NCBI RefSeq assembly: GCF_000417875.1
Contig: NW_006920895.1
Span: 168,336-232,335, forward strand
DNA: 64,000 nt
Direction of reading: 5' to 3'
From: Pseudozyma flocculosa PF-1
Lineage: Eukaryota; Basidiomycota; Ustilaginomycetes; Ustilaginales; Ustilaginaceae
Shown here: in pieces, positions 1-11,291 of the stretch
How the letters are laid out: every line of letters starts with the position of its first letter
Position numbering within the stretch: the first letter of the stretch is position 1
The notes under the pieces: model-generated
Seen by the model: the letters and a program-made list of their open reading frames with translations, nothing else
Told to the model about the DNA's origin: nothing
The model's database searches: none
Program-made: the position numbers and the translations under genes

Positions 1-2
1 CG

Positions 3-1742
3 ACGCCGCCGCTGTTGACGCCTGATGGCTCCCCCTTGCAGCCGGCGCCACCGCATCCGCCGCAACCAGGCCTCGTCGACGCCACCATCGGGCGCGGAAC
101 CGCTGCAGTCGATCATTCCACTGCCGAACCGCAAACGCCAGCAGCAAACGATGCTCTCCACTCGCCCCCCGTATCCTCGGAGAGGCGCCCTCGCTCTCGC
201 GATGCGCATGCCACATCACTCTCGGAGATTGCTGCCAATGCCGCCATGTCGCCGACGCGAAGCAGCACGGGGCCCTCGGCTCTCACGCGCGCCATCCGAG
301 CTTCCTCGCCCGTCTCGCTGCGCGGTGTCGAACGTCTGCACAACGGAAGCGGCGGACTCGCCCTGCCCCGGACGGGTACGGGCATGGGTATCTCTGGCTC
401 GAGCTTTGGCGGGTCAACGGCGCCGCCACCGCCTGCGCTCGGTGCGTCGACGGCCTACGGCGGCAACACGTACGGCGGCAACACGTACGGCGGCACCAGC
501 AGCGGTCCCGGCAACGGAGGCGGTGATGGCGCCAGCAGCAGCGCAACAACGAACGGGAGCGACTCGAAGCGATCGGCCATCATGGAACGCGCCGCCGCCC
601 TGCCGGCATTCGGGCGCGCCTCTGGCCGCAGCAACATGCGCTTCGAGTCGCGCCGACACCAGCAGCACGGCAATCGCAACGGTGCCGGTGGCATGAGCTC
701 TGCCCCCGCGTCTCAGACGATGGCGGTAGCGGCGACCATTGATTCGGCCTTAGCCCCCGCCAACCCTTTCTCCCAGAGCCCTTCGGCCGGCGCTCTCTCC
801 TCGAGCCTTGCCGCCCAGCCTCTGCGTCGGACGACACTGTCCCAGCGCACCGACGCGCCCGCCGTCGTGGTCGTCGCCGAGGATGAAGGTCAGGAGGGCG
901 AAGGAAAGGGCAAGGGTGGGCAAGCGCAACAAGGCTCGCAGCCGCCAAAGGTGCAGAGGTGGACCGAGCCAGCCGTCGCCTCGGCGATCCCGACGAGGAA
1001 CGTGCGCCGCGGCAGCAGCACGGGCCGCACTAGCGGCTTTTCAATCACCTCGTCGCCCTCGACGGGGACCATGGGATCGCCGCGCGGCCTCGCCGGCAGC
1101 CTGGCCGGCCCTCCGCCAGGGCCTACGTCGCAGATCAGCACCGAGCAGGCCACGGGTCGCAGCACCCTCGGCAGCAGCGCCGAGAGCGCGCGTGCAGCCC
1201 CAAGGCCATCAACGCCTGCCGCCGCTGCCGCTGCCTCCAGCCCGAACACGAGGACCTTTAGCGGGAGCGGGGCTGGTTTCCTCTCGCAGACGCTGGGACG
1301 CTTTTCGGGCCAAGCAGCCGGCCCGCCCTGGTCGTCTCCGCCGCCATCGGCATCGACCGCCCACAATTCCACCTCCACCGTCACCGCCGCGCACGCCGCC
1401 GATGCCGCCGCCGCCGCCGGCGGCTCCACCACCAAGGGGACGATGAGCGCGATGCCGGGAAGCGAGTCAGGCAACAGCCCCAAGGCCGCGACGACGTCGG
1501 CTCGGCGGCGCAGTCGACCGGGTCTCGACGCCGTGCTGCCCTTCCGTCGTGGCGCTAGCGAGACTGCTGCTGCGGCGACGGCGCTGGCGGGTCAGACACG
1601 TGCTGATAGTGGCGATGACGGCGAGCGTGAGGGCCCGACGGCAGCGGCGGCGGCGGCGGCGGTCGAGGGCCCGTCGGGGCCGGCATCCGGAGGCAGCTCG
1701 GCGGCTAGCCAGATGCTGCGACGGGTCGGCGGCTTCCTGTAA
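3..1742 (+). CDS. C-terminal part of an unidentified low-complexity protein (5' end outside window)
   Basis: The reading frame is open from the left edge and ends at TAA 1740-1742, so the true start lies upstream. About 579 residues are visible. They are dominated by Ser, Ala, Gly, Pro and Thr, with a tandem YGGNT motif near residues 150-160, several polyalanine runs and clusters of basic residues (RRRSR near residue 500). I see no recognisable domain, membrane segment or catalytic motif, so this is probably the disordered tail of a larger regulatory or scaffold protein whose folded part lies outside the window. The frame shows the C/G third-position bias of the neighbouring genes and faces xanthine dehydrogenase convergently, about 350 bases away. 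I do not recognise the family. An alternative is that part of it is untranslated, because GC-rich DNA stays open by chance, but 1.7 kb uninterrupted favours coding. Confidence 0.6.
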   Translation, partial: TPPLLTPDGSPLQPAPPHPPQPGLVDATIGRGTAAVDHSTAEPQTPAANDALHSPPVSSERRPRSRDAHATSLSEIAANAAMSPTRSSTGPSALTRAIRASSPVSLRGVERLHNGSGGLALPRTGTGMGISGSSFGGSTAPPPPALGASTAYGGNTYGGNTYGGTSSGPGNGGGDGASSSATTNGSDSKRSAIMERAAALPAFGRASGRSNMRFESRRHQQHGNRNGAGGMSSAPASQTMAVAATIDSALAPANPFSQSPSAGALSSSLAAQPLRRTTLSQRTDAPAVVVVAEDEGQEGEGKGKGGQAQQGSQPPKVQRWTEPAVASAIPTRNVRRGSSTGRTSGFSITSSPSTGTMGSPRGLAGSLAGPPPGPTSQISTEQATGRSTLGSSAESARAAPRPSTPAAAAAASSPNTRTFSGSGAGFLSQTLGRFSGQAAGPPWSSPPPSASTAHNSTSTVTAAHAADAAAAAGGSTTKGTMSAMPGSESGNSPKAATTSARRRSRPGLDAVLPFRRGASETAAAATALAGQTRADSGDDGEREGPTAAAAAAAVEGPSGPASGGSSAASQMLRRVGGFL

Positions 1743-2090
1743 GGCAGGGGAGGGGCAGCGTGTGGGTAAGTGCGGCGATGCGACGCTCTCCCAATAGGCA
1801 CGCGCACGCGCACGCGCACGGGCATTGAACAGCATACTGGTACGATTCCATGAATTCGATTGTTCCTCGTCGCGCTTCTCCTTCGCCCGTCGCCCCTTCT
1901 ACCTGTCGACCATTGGCCCCCGTTCCACGTTACCCGCTGCCAGCGAATCGTCACCAAGCTCCTGCAAGCCCCGTGCGCATACCTAGCCGTCCGCGATCTG
2001 ATCTGCTGACGGTGCCGACAACGACGACGGCGGCGACGCCTGGACCGTCCTGCGATCGGCGCTAGTCCGCCTGAGCTCCGTCGGATCGAT
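1743..2090. other. Convergent intergenic spacer with a CGCGCA hexamer repeat
   Basis: This spacer lies between the 3' ends of two convergent genes. It holds a short tandem hexamer (CGCGCA, about 3.5 copies) at 1799-1820. Nothing else stands out, and no polyadenylation signal is clear. Confidence 0.5.
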
Positions 2091-5000
2091 CTAGGAAATG
2101 GCGACAAAGAAGCTCTTTTCGTCGTCGGACTTCTTGGCGGTGCCGTGTCGCGCCTTTTCGAGGATGGCGTCGTCGCACGCGCAGCGGATGCGCTCGGGCG
2201 TGGCCGGGCTGACGAGGTCAAAGTCGGCGGCGGCGGCGGCGGCGGTGGGCGTGGAGCCGTCGCTTTGGCCGTGCTGCTGCTGGCTGCGGTAGGCGGTGAT
2301 GGCGTCGCGGATGGCAAAGAAGACGGAGCAGCCGAGGAAGAGGGGCGGCTCGCCGACGCCCTTGGAGCTCTGGATGGTGCGGAGGTGGTCGAGCTTGCGC
2401 TCGGGCCCCTTGAGGAACGAGATGCGCAGGTCCGACGGCGTGTCGAGGAAAGCGGGGATCTTGTAGTTGCCCGGTCCGCGCGTGGCCAGCTGGCCGTTTT
2501 GGAGGAAGAGGGTCTCTTCGGTCGTCGTCAGTCCAAAGCCCTGGGTGAAGGCGCCCTCAATCTGGCCCACGTCGATCGACGGGTTGATGGAGCGTCCAAT
2601 GTCCATGTGGATGTCGGCGCGCGAGATCTTGCAGTCGCCCGTGACGACGTCGACCTCGACCTCGGAGATGGCGGCGCCCTGGGTAAAGTAGAAAAAAGGG
2701 GCGGCCGGTGCCCGTGGCCCAGTTGTAGCCAATGTCGGGCGTCTTGTAGTGGCCCACGGCCGACAGCGGGACGCGCGCAAAGTAGGCGTCGTGCACCGCC
2801 TTCTTCCAGGCCTCGTCCGGGCGGAGGCCGTCGGGCCCGGCGGCGGCGGCGTCGCGGAAGGGGGCGAGGCGGGCGTTGAGCTGGTCGCAGGCGTCCTTGA
2901 GCGCCATACCGTTGAGGTCGGACGAGGCCGAGGCGGCCGTGGCCGACGTGTTGGCGGCGTGGCTCGTGTTGGTCTCCATGAGGTGGACCATGCCGATGTC
3001 GATGCCGAGCTCGGTGGCCACGACCTGGGCCATCTTGGTGTGCAGGCCCTGGCCCATCTCGGTGCCGCCGTGCGAGAACAGGACGCTGCCGTCGTGGTGG
3101 TAGACGTGGATCAGCGCCGAGGCCTGGTTGAGCATGAGGGCGGTGAACGAGATGCCAAACTTGGTCGGCACGAGCGCCAGGCCGCGCTTGCGGAAGCGGT
3201 GCTCGGCGTTGAAGCGGTCGACGGCAGCACGGCGAGCCTCGTAGTCTCCCTGGCGCTTGACCTGGTCCCAGAGCGCCGGCACGTTCCAGTCGACGAGCTT
3301 CTGGCCGAAGTGGGTGGCGTCGCCCTCGGCATAGAGGTTGCGCTCGCGGATCGCCTCGGGCCGCATAGCGAGGCGGGCCGCCACCTTGGAGACGATGTCC
3401 TCGCAGATAAACATGCCCTGCGGTCCGCCAAAGCCACGGAACGCCGTGTTGGACATAGTGTGGGTGCGGCAGATGCGTCCCTCGACGCGGAGGTGCGGAA
3501 TGTTGTAGCAGTTGTCGATGTGGAACATGGCCCGCTCGAGGATGGCCTGCGACAGGTCCTGCGACCAGCCGCCGTTGTTGTAGACGCGCGCCTCGAGCCG
3601 CTCGAGCCGGCCGTCGGCGGCAAAGGCAACCTTCCACTTGGCGTGGAACGGGTGGCGCTGGCCCGACGTCAGCATGTCCTCGTCGCGGTCGAGCATGCAC
3701 CGGACGGGCCGCCCGACCTTTTTGGCCGCCAGCGTCAGCGGCGCCGCCAGCGCAATGGTGCGCGTCTCCTTGCCGCCAAAGCCGCCGCCGAGGCGCTTGG
3801 TGCGCGTCACGACGCGGTTGTTGGGCACGCCGAGGATAGAGGCGCAGAAGATCTGCGTCTCGCTCGGGTTCTGCGTCGAGCTAAACACCTCGACTTCCGA
3901 GTCCTCGCGGCCAGGCACCACCAGGCACGCGTTGGTCTCGAGGTAGAAGTGCTCCTGGCCGCCCATGCGCGTCTCTCCCTCGAGCACGCCGCCGCCGTCG
4001 CCGCGCTCCTGCTGCCAGGGCTCCGAGGCGTCGCAGCCGCGGTGAATGACGGGCCGCGGGCGGAAGAAGCTGTCGGCGGCAATGGCCTCGTCGATCGTGA
4101 GGATATGCGGCAGGTCCTCGTACTCGACGCGCACCTTGCGCGCGGCCGCCTGGGCCTGTTTCTTGGTGCCGGCCACGACGACGCCGATCAGCTGGCCGAC
4201 GCAGTGCACCTCGTCCTCGGCGAAGAAGACCTCGTCCATCGCCGGGGGGTTCCAGATGTTGGAGCCGGCGGCGGGGATGTCGGTGCGCGTGATGTAGTCG
4301 ACGACGCCGGGCATTCGAAGTGCCTCGCTGGCATCGACCGAGACCAGGCGGGCGTGCGCGCGCTGCGAAAGGACGAGGCCTGCGTGCAGCTCATCGGCGA
4401 CGGGCGGCATGTCGTCAATGTAGACGGCCTCGCCGGTGACTTGCTTCATGGCCGAGAGGTGGGGCATCGAGCTTCCAACGGGCGGCTGCTTGACCGCCAC
4501 GTCCTCAAAGTCCTGCGAGCCGTGTGTGACGGGCCGCGTCAAAGTGCTGGCCGCCATCTCCTCGAGGCGAGCGGAGGTCCAAGGACCAAGTCCGGCAGAG
4601 CCGGTGGCCGGCGCGGTAGCCGTCTTCGTCGCGTCAGCCTCGCCACCTTCGCCGAGACGCTGGGCGAGCTCCTTGTGGACGATGCCCCAGAAACGCGCGA
4701 GGAAGCCGAGGGCGAGGCTCTTGCGGTAGACGGGCATGCCGCCGGGCACGCCGTAGGACAGCGGAAAATCGGTGCGCGAGAGGCAGTCGAGCGCCTCGTC
4801 GAGCGTGGCCGGGTCGGCGAAGCGCTTGCCGACGAGGAGCTGCTGCGTTGCCCTGCTCTGCATGGTCGTGGGGCCCATGCCACCGTAGGCGAGCGTGGCG
4901 TCGGTGATGGTGCGGTCGCGCGCGTCGATCGAGATCCGAAGGCAGCCATTGACAATGGCGATGTCGTCGTCCTTGCGCTTCGACTGCTTGAAGGCGTGGA

Positions 5001-6708
5001 TGAACGTGCAGGTCCGTCGATCGCCGTCGCCGCCAAGCCCATCGGCCCACGGGACGAAGAGGCGCGTGAGGATGGCGCCAGGAGGCAGCGCCGTCTTGCG
5101 GTAGCCGAGGAAAAAGTCGCGCATGTTGACCGAGCGCTCCTCGAGCGGTGGGCCGTCGGCGGCCGGATCGATGTAGTAGAGAGTGGCGCCGACGGCGACC
5201 CAGATCGGGTTGAGGTCCGAGATGGGCGACGCGGTGGCAATGTTGCCGGCGAGCGTGGCCACGTTGCGGATCTGGTTGCTGGCAAAGTAGCGCAGGTTGT
5301 CCATGATGGCCATCTGGACAGTGCGGCGGTAGCTGCCGGCCTCTGTGCGCTCGGCGCGCAGCCTTTGCACCAGGTCGGTCAGGGGCAGATTGGCGCCAAC
5401 GGAGAGGCCGGCGTCGTCGGCGCGGTACGTGGCCAGCTGGCGGATGTGGTCCGAGACAAAGATCGAGACCTTGTAGCGCAGGTGCTTGAACTTGACCTCG
5501 ATACCCGTCTCGGTGTTGCCGCTGCGGATCTTGGCGCCGGCATCGGCATAGAGGGCCATGCAGCGCACCAGCGACTCGAGCGAGCCGGGGCGGAGCCACA
5601 CCTGGCGCACCGCGTCGGCGTGGAGACGGCGCCGCTCCTCGAGCTCGTCGCCTTCGTAGGCGTCCTCGTCCGGCTCGGCCAGCTCCTCGACAAAGACAAG
5701 GTCCTGGGCGTCGAAGGCCGCGCCGCCTTTGGCCAGGTACGGCGGGAAGATTGGCTCACTGCGAGGTTCGTAGGGCTTGAACGTCGTGCGGTCGAACCCC
5801 ATCTGCCGAGCCTCGCGCGTCGTGTGGATGTGCTCGTCGCCGGCGGCCTTTGCTCCGCATCCGCCGCCGCCGCCGCCACCCTTGACCTGGCAGCATTCAT
5901 CGCCCTTGGGGCAGCCCTGGCGCATGGCAAGGTCCATGACGTCGTCCTGCTCGCCGTCGTCTTCATCGGGCGTCGTGACTGGAGAATCGCTGCCGTTGCC
6001 GTTGGCCGGCGTCGATGGCGCAGAGGAAGGGGAGCCGGACGACGAAGACGACGACGACGCAGACGGCTCGACCTCGGAGCGCGACTTTTTTACCGTGGCA
6101 AACGTCTTGGCGGCGTCGAGGATGGGGCGGTAGCCGGTGCAGCGGCAGAGGCAGCCGTCGAGCGAGTGCTCGATGTCCTCCTCGCTGAGGTTGCCGTAGC
6201 CGTTGCGGACGGTGGCGTAGAGGCTCATGACGATGCCGGGCGTGCAGAAGCCGCACTGGGAGCCAAACATCTTGCCGATGCGCTCCTGGATGGGATGCGG
6301 GTCCGACGACGAGCCGATGCCCTCGACGGTGAGCACGTGGCAGCCGTGCACCGCCACCAGCGGCAGCAGGCACGCATTCACCGACTTGTACCGGTAGGGG
6401 GCCGACGACTGCGCCGGGCCCGCAGGGTCGATGGAGTCGGACGAGGCCTTGCGCCGGCCGACGACGACGGTGCAGGCGCCGCAGCCGCCCTCGCCGCACC
6501 CGAGCTTGGTGCCCGTGAAGCCCTTGCTGCGAACAAAGTCGAGGAGCGTCACGTCGAGGTCGTCGCCGCGCTGCGCCGACAGCTGGTACCGCGTGCGGTT
6601 GACGGTGAATGTGAGCCTCGATGCGGGCTCGAACGACGCCGGCACGGTGAAGCCCTCGACTGAGCGCGTCTCGAACGCCACCGACGAAGAGGCGACGGGG
6701 ACCGGCAT
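2091..6708 (-). CDS. Xanthine dehydrogenase (purine hydroxylase), interrupted by a 1-base frameshift
   Basis: Oxidises hypoxanthine to xanthine and urate in purine catabolism; a soluble molybdo-flavoprotein. The ATG at 6706-6708 opens a frame with two N-terminal [2Fe-2S] sites: CGEGGCGACT with C71, C76 and C79, plus C113; then C152 and C155 (QCGFCTPG) with C188 and C190 (CLCRCTGYRP). A Ser/Gly-rich linker with a CPKGDECC cluster follows (about residues 210-300), then the FAD domain and the molybdopterin domain (GGGFGGKE, AFRGFGGPQG). Near 2686-2697 the frame shifts by one base inside a run of six A and four G on the plus strand. The conserved C-terminus (YFTQGAAISEVE through GVGEPPLFLG, carrying the catalytic Glu, to the stop at 2091-2093) continues in another frame. 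Joined, the product would be about 1538 residues, slightly longer than usual. An indel error is likelier than a dead gene, because both sides are fully conserved. No intron is needed. Confidence 0.93.
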
Positions 6709-7575
6709 CGTGGCGGGCTTCGGTGTGCGGTGGGGCAGGAAGGGATGGGCTGCGAGCGTGGGGGCGCCGGGCTCGGATCGTGATCAGCGGGCGGAGGCGG
6801 GTAGGAGGAGGTCCTGACGGCGCGGGGTATCTATATGTGCCGGTGTGGCGGTATGCAAGGTGTTTCTAGGATCGATTGGCGGGAATGATGGTGGAGCGTA
6901 GGTCAGGCAGAACCAGGTTGGAAGACGGGAGGCGAGGTGGACAGGAGGGTCGGGGTGGACGGGAGGGAAGGTGACCTGGGCGCGATACCGAGCCGGCCAA
7001 CTCCGGGCTGGCTATATACGCAGGTGTCGGGCTAAGGGCTGGGGTTGGCGAGAGCCTTGGGACAGTGCCAGGCAAGGCAAGAGGCAAGCTGGCCAGCGGT
7101 GGCAAGAGGCCGGCGGGCGGGCGGGCAGAGAGGGCGGGGCACCAGAAGCAGGCGGGCGGGCAAGGCCAGGTGTTGGGCAGGCCCAGGCTAGGTTGGGTGG
7201 CGAGGCCTGCTTGCTTCCCTGCTGGCCAAGGTCCCCCAGGGGTCCCCCCGCACAACCAGGCCGAAAAAATTCAATGGACGGCGCGCAGGCGTCGAGGCCC
7301 CAGGCGAATCCGCCTCGCTGCCATCGCTCGCTCTTCGGTTCGGCTAAGGGCGCCTCGGAGAAGACCGAGCGCGGTCGAGTCCCACCCGCAACGCCTGCCC
7401 GCCCCAACCCTGCCACGAGACGGTAGCGGGTCGGCGACGCCAGATCGCTCTCGCTCCAGCTCAAAGCAGGCCAACCATCGCATGCCACGCCCTGGCGACT
7501 GGTCAAGCCCTGGAACAGCAGCGATAAGGGCCAGAATGACAGCGTTCAATCGAGCAGGAAAAAGAAGAAAAATAT
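6709..7575. other. Upstream region of xanthine dehydrogenase
   Basis: About 870 bases lie between the xanthine dehydrogenase start and tRNA-Glu. It is GC-rich with many GGCCAG and GGCGGGC words and has a TATATA stretch at 7012-7017, about 305 bases upstream of the start codon. I see no supportable reading frame. Single GATA words occur (for example near 7522), but not in a convincing cluster for nitrogen-regulated GATA factors. Confidence 0.4.
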
Positions 7576-7674
7576 CTCCCCGCCGGGGAATCGAACCCCG
7601 ACCTCAGCAGGCCGTCATCTTCCACAGGTGGAAGATTTGAAAGTGCCGTATCCTGACCGTTAGACCAACGGGGA
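7576..7674 (-). tRNA. tRNA-Glu (anticodon TTC) with a 27-base intron
   Basis: Reading the minus strand, the acceptor TCCCCGT (7674-7668) pairs with GCGGGGA and a discriminator G at 7576. The D arm carries GTCTAACGGTCAGGA. The anticodon stem CGGCA pairs with TGCTG, and the T arm is CGGGG-TTCGATT-CCCCG. The anticodon TTC is at 7641-7639. A 27-base intron (7637-7611) sits in the canonical place, one base 3' of the anticodon. It contains a self-complementary CTTCCAC/GTGGAAG hairpin. Confidence 0.95.
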
Positions 7675-7948
7675 GCTTCACGTCAAGGGTTGCGCGTTAG
7701 TAGAATATATTCTACTGCTATGGAGTGGGATTCTGAGTTTCTCAGAGGAACTCGGTCGATTCACAGCCTCGAACAGTGGGGCTTTCACTCTATTGCTTCT
7801 ATCGATGCGGGTACAGGAAGAAGTTAGAGGTGTCCGAGCTCCCTCTCCTGCTGGTAGGTGGGTTGGCTGCGGTGGCAAAGGGGGGCAGGGCGGGGCGATG
7901 CGACGGTCAGCTCAGGTTTGTGGGGCGCGCTGGGGAGCGGGCCCGGAC

Positions 7949-9304
7949 TCACTCGACGTAGCCCTTTGCGGCGCCGGGGATGTAGAATGTGGATCTGTCC
8001 CAGTGTCGGAGCGGGTGGCCGTTGCGGATGCGCTCCGGCAAGTCCGGGTTGGCTGCACGCGACGGGGAAAGCCAGAGGGACAAAGGGCGTCGTCGGGGTC
8101 AGCGGGCGGTCGGATGGCATGGCCATACACGCATGGGCGGGCCGGGCTGCTGACCGCGACAGACCTGCTCACCGATATAGTACCGGCCAAAGACGACGAC
8201 GTCTTCATCATGGCGATCGGCGTGCTCTGCTGCGGACCGGGCGTCAAAGGCGCCGGCGATGAGGAGCTTGGTGGCGCCGCGGCTCTGCTGGCGGACGAGG
8301 TCGCGGATGGGGGCGACCGAGTCCGGCACGGCGGGCGCGTCGTGTCCCTCCTCGTCCGATGCGCCGCTGATGCGGGGCTGGACGACGTGGATGTAGGCGA
8401 GCCTGGGGTGGGCGTTTGTGAGGTGGCGCGTCCACGGCAGGAACGTCTGGAGCGGCTCGGGCTCGCGCATCTCCTGGAAGCGCGAGAAGGGCGACATGCG
8501 CACGCCGAGGCGCTCCTCGCCCACGACGTCGGCGAGGGCGGCGACGACCTGGGCGGGGAAGCGGATGCGGTTCTCGACCGCCTCTCCGCCAAACTCGTCG
8601 GTGCGGTTGTTGCTGACGCTCTGGAGGAACTGGTCGATGAGGTAGCCGTTGGCGCCGTGGAGCTCGATGCCGTCGAAGCCAGCGTCGAGGGCGTTGCGTG
8701 CGGCGCTGCGGTAGTCGTCGAGCAGCTGCGCCAGGTCGTCCTTGGTCAGCTGGCGGATCTCCTTGCTGCCCGTCGAGAGCGGGATGGTGCCGGCGGACCA
8801 CACATTCTTGCTGTACTTGGGGTTGGCCGTGCGGCCGAGGTGCCAGAACTGCATCCAGATCTTGCCGTTCTTGGCGTGGACGGCGTCCGTCACCTTCTTC
8901 CAGCCGGCCACCTGCTCCTGGCTCCAGATGCCTGCGGGTGAAACATCGAGCTGGCAAGGTCAGTCGTCGGTCCTGTGTGGGTGGGGTCTGCTCTGTCCGC
9001 TGTCCTTGTCGCCCGGCAGCATCGACTCACCTGGCACGCCGGGCATCGAGCCGGCCTCGGGCGAGATCATGGTGGCCTCGGTGATGAGGAGGCCGCCGTC
9101 GGTGGCGCGTTGGGCATAGTGCTCGACGACGAGGTCGGTGGGCGCGCCCGTCTGCGGGTCATTGCGGACGCGGGTGAGCGGGGCGTATGCGACGCGGTGC
9201 TTGAGCTGCGACGAGCCGATCTGGATAGGGCGGAAGAGGTTGGTCGAGGCGGCGCCCTCCCAGGCGGGCGACGAGTGCTTGTCGGCCTTGGCGAGCTCGG
9301 TCAT
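7949..9304 (-). CDS. Old Yellow Enzyme family NADH:flavin oxidoreductase (three exons, probable frameshift in exon 3)
   Basis: FMN-dependent ene-reductase that reduces activated C=C bonds with NAD(P)H; the physiological substrate cannot be read from sequence. Exon 1 is 9304-9031 (MTELAKADKHSS...), exon 2 is 8931-8173 and exon 3 is 8053-7949. Introns of 99 and 119 bases have GTGAGT and GTGAGC donors. Exon 1 carries the N-terminal NLFRPIQIG and APLTR strands. Exon 2 carries the substrate-binding HGANGYLIDQFL motif (His and Asn pair) followed by NNRTDEFGG, and ends at VVFGRYYIG. Exon 3 should read ANPDLPERIRNGHPL...KGYVE-stop. However, three A at 8040-8042 (plus strand) put one base too many between NPD and LPER, so the conserved frame is broken. 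An alternative donor nine bases downstream would restore the frame but replaces NPDL with an unrelated PTRTL. I favour an indel error. With the indel corrected the protein is about 378 residues, normal for the family. Confidence 0.88.
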
Positions 9305-9933
9305 GGCGGTTGCGGGCGAGGTGGTCGGGCTGCGGCAGGGTGCTGCGTGGGCAATCCGTTGAGACGTGAGGATGGGGGTGGTTTGTCCGGGGTGGCGAAG
9401 ACGTTAGCCCGGAGCGGAGAGCTTCTTGTCCTTCTTCTTATACGCCGCGCCGCCCGGCTTGACTTGTTGTCGAAGGGCGGCGTCCGCTGGCCAGAGAAGG
9501 ACAGGCTAGGCCGTCTTGTGGAAGGCGTCCTTCCGAGCATGCCGGGGTGCAGGCGGAGTGGAGGGAGCTTCCAACCGGCCAACCGGGCGGCCGCCTCTTT
9601 GTGCTGCCACGCCCGGCCAGCCAAGACAAGACAAGATCGAGCTCATCCGGTTGCCGAGGGCGCAGATCTTGCGCCATCCAAGTTTGGTGGTCGCTAAACT
9701 CCGAGCCCCGATCGGACCGGCGGATCGCATCCCTGGGCCCGATTGCTCGCTGTTCGGGTCCGCTGGCTGCAGCTGCTGAGGGCGGCGGAGGCGGGGCATT
9801 GCTGTTGGCTTCCAATTTTCTCGTCTTCTTCCCGAGGCCGCGCCGACTTGTCCAACCTGCACCTCGAATCTCTTGGCCATCACCATCGCTTCGCCCCTGT
9901 TCTTACGACCCCCCCGCAAACACCTCTTCGACC
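9305..9933. promoter_or_regulatory. Divergent upstream region shared by the Old Yellow Enzyme and mL38 genes
   Basis: About 630 bases separate the two divergent start codons, so both promoters must lie here. The mL38 side becomes pyrimidine-rich over the last 100 bases (around 9825-9930), as is common upstream of fungal start codons. I see no clear TATA box or named operator. Confidence 0.4.
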
Positions 9934-11291
9934 ATGTTGACACCAACGGCAGCGACGGCGGCGAGAGCGGCTCGCTCTGCGCTTCGGACCGCGACCCGCG
10001 CAGTGGCTCGCCAGCAGGCCGTGCGACCGCTCTCGTCGTCCTCCTCCCCGGCATCCTCCACCTCGACCTCTGCGCCCGCATCCTCGTCCTCGTCGTCGAC
10101 AGCACCATCAACATCCTCATCCTCATCCTCCTCATCCTCCTCATCCTCCTCGTCCTCGTCTTCGCCCTCGTCCTCGTCTTCGCCCTCGCCCTCGTCCACG
10201 TCCACGTCGTCCTGGAAGCCGCTGTTGCCGCCGGGCGTTCAGCCGGCCTACGACGAGGCCATCGCCTTCCTCTCGTCCCGCAGTGCGCCGGCATCGTCTG
10301 CGTCAATTTCGTCGATCAACTCGCCCTCGGTGCTTTCGACGTTTGCGCAGGGCGAGTACGACGCCTCGCTGCCCATCCACCGTCACCTCCGCGAAAAGGT
10401 GTGGCGCGAGACGGGCATCCTCGACAAGGTCATGCAGCGCTCCATCTCGATGCACGTACTGCCCGACGCGCTGCCCGCCATCACGCCCACCGTCGACGTA
10501 CAGGTTTCGTTTGGGCACGGCGCGGGCATCGGCGACCACGGCGGCAGCGGCGGCGAGGTGCTGGCGGGCGTCTTTGTCGACCCGGCACAGACCATCTCCC
10601 CGCCCGAGATCCGCATCACCGCCTTCCACGAGGAGGCGCGGAGGTACACGGTGGTCGTCGTGGACCTCGACGACCCAGACGTCGACGCCGAGCGGTTCTG
10701 CACCAAGCTCCACCTCCTCAAGACCGACGTCCCGGTGTCGGCCGCCAGCCACGCCCAGCCGGTCGACGTCGAGGCTGCAGCATCGAGCACCGTCCAGTCG
10801 TGGATCCCGCCGCACCCGCAAAAGGGATCGCCCTACCACCGCTTTGTCACCATCGTCCTCGAGCAGCAGCAGCAGCAGCAGCAGCATGAAACGGGCAACG
10901 AGCTGGCCGAGTCGGTCAGCAAGCAGCTTTCGCCCGAGCAGAGGGCCGACTTTGACGTGGCCGCGTTTGCCCAGACGCACGGCCTGACGCCCGTGGGCAT
11001 CCACTTCTGGAGGGAGAAGTGGACCGAGGCCAACGCCAAGTCGGTCACCAAGATCTACGAAGAGATTCTCGGTGAGTGCGATGCCGGCAACAGGAGCCAG
11101 TTCCGGCCAGTCAGCTGGCGGCGATCCTGACTCGCTTGCTTACTTTGCTCCTGCGCTTGTTTCCCTGCGCCGTCTGGTCGACCTGCCTGCGCTCGCCACC
11201 AGGCCTCGCCGAGCCCAGGTACGCTCGCCCGCCCAACATGGCCAGCATCCGCAAGCAGATTGGCGTGCAAGGCAGCCGCTTCTACGACTGA
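9934..11291 (+). CDS. MRPL35: Mitochondrial large-subunit ribosomal protein mL38 (MRPL35, PEBP-like)
   Basis: Structural protein of the mitochondrial 54S ribosomal subunit. Exon 1 is 9934-11071 and exon 2 is 11203-11291, giving 408 residues; the 131-base intron has a GTGAGT donor and an ACCAG acceptor. The N-terminus (MLTPTAATAARAARSALRT) is a typical Arg/Ala-rich mitochondrial presequence. A poly-Ser/Thr stretch of roughly 60 residues follows, encoded by TCC/TCA/TCG repeats. The folded part begins near WKPLLPPGVQPAY. It includes the phosphatidylethanolamine-binding-like fold (TVVVVDLDDPD, GSPYHRFVTIVL, HFWREKW) used by fungal mL38 proteins. Exon 2 supplies the conserved tail EPRYARPPNMASIRKQIG; without it the frame would run into the intron and end at 11130. 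I am confident of the family, less so of the functional role of the Ser tract. Confidence 0.87.

Noticed and set aside
5800..6100. Cys/Gly-rich insertion in xanthine dehydrogenase as a novel metal site
   Set aside because: Fungal enzymes commonly have a Cys-containing linker between the iron-sulfur and FAD domains, so it is probably ordinary variation.
2749..6663. 1304-codon plus-strand reading frame opposite xanthine dehydrogenase
   Set aside because: It is the antisense shadow of a conserved gene with C/G third positions; its translation is Arg/Ala/Val/Asp-rich with no domain.
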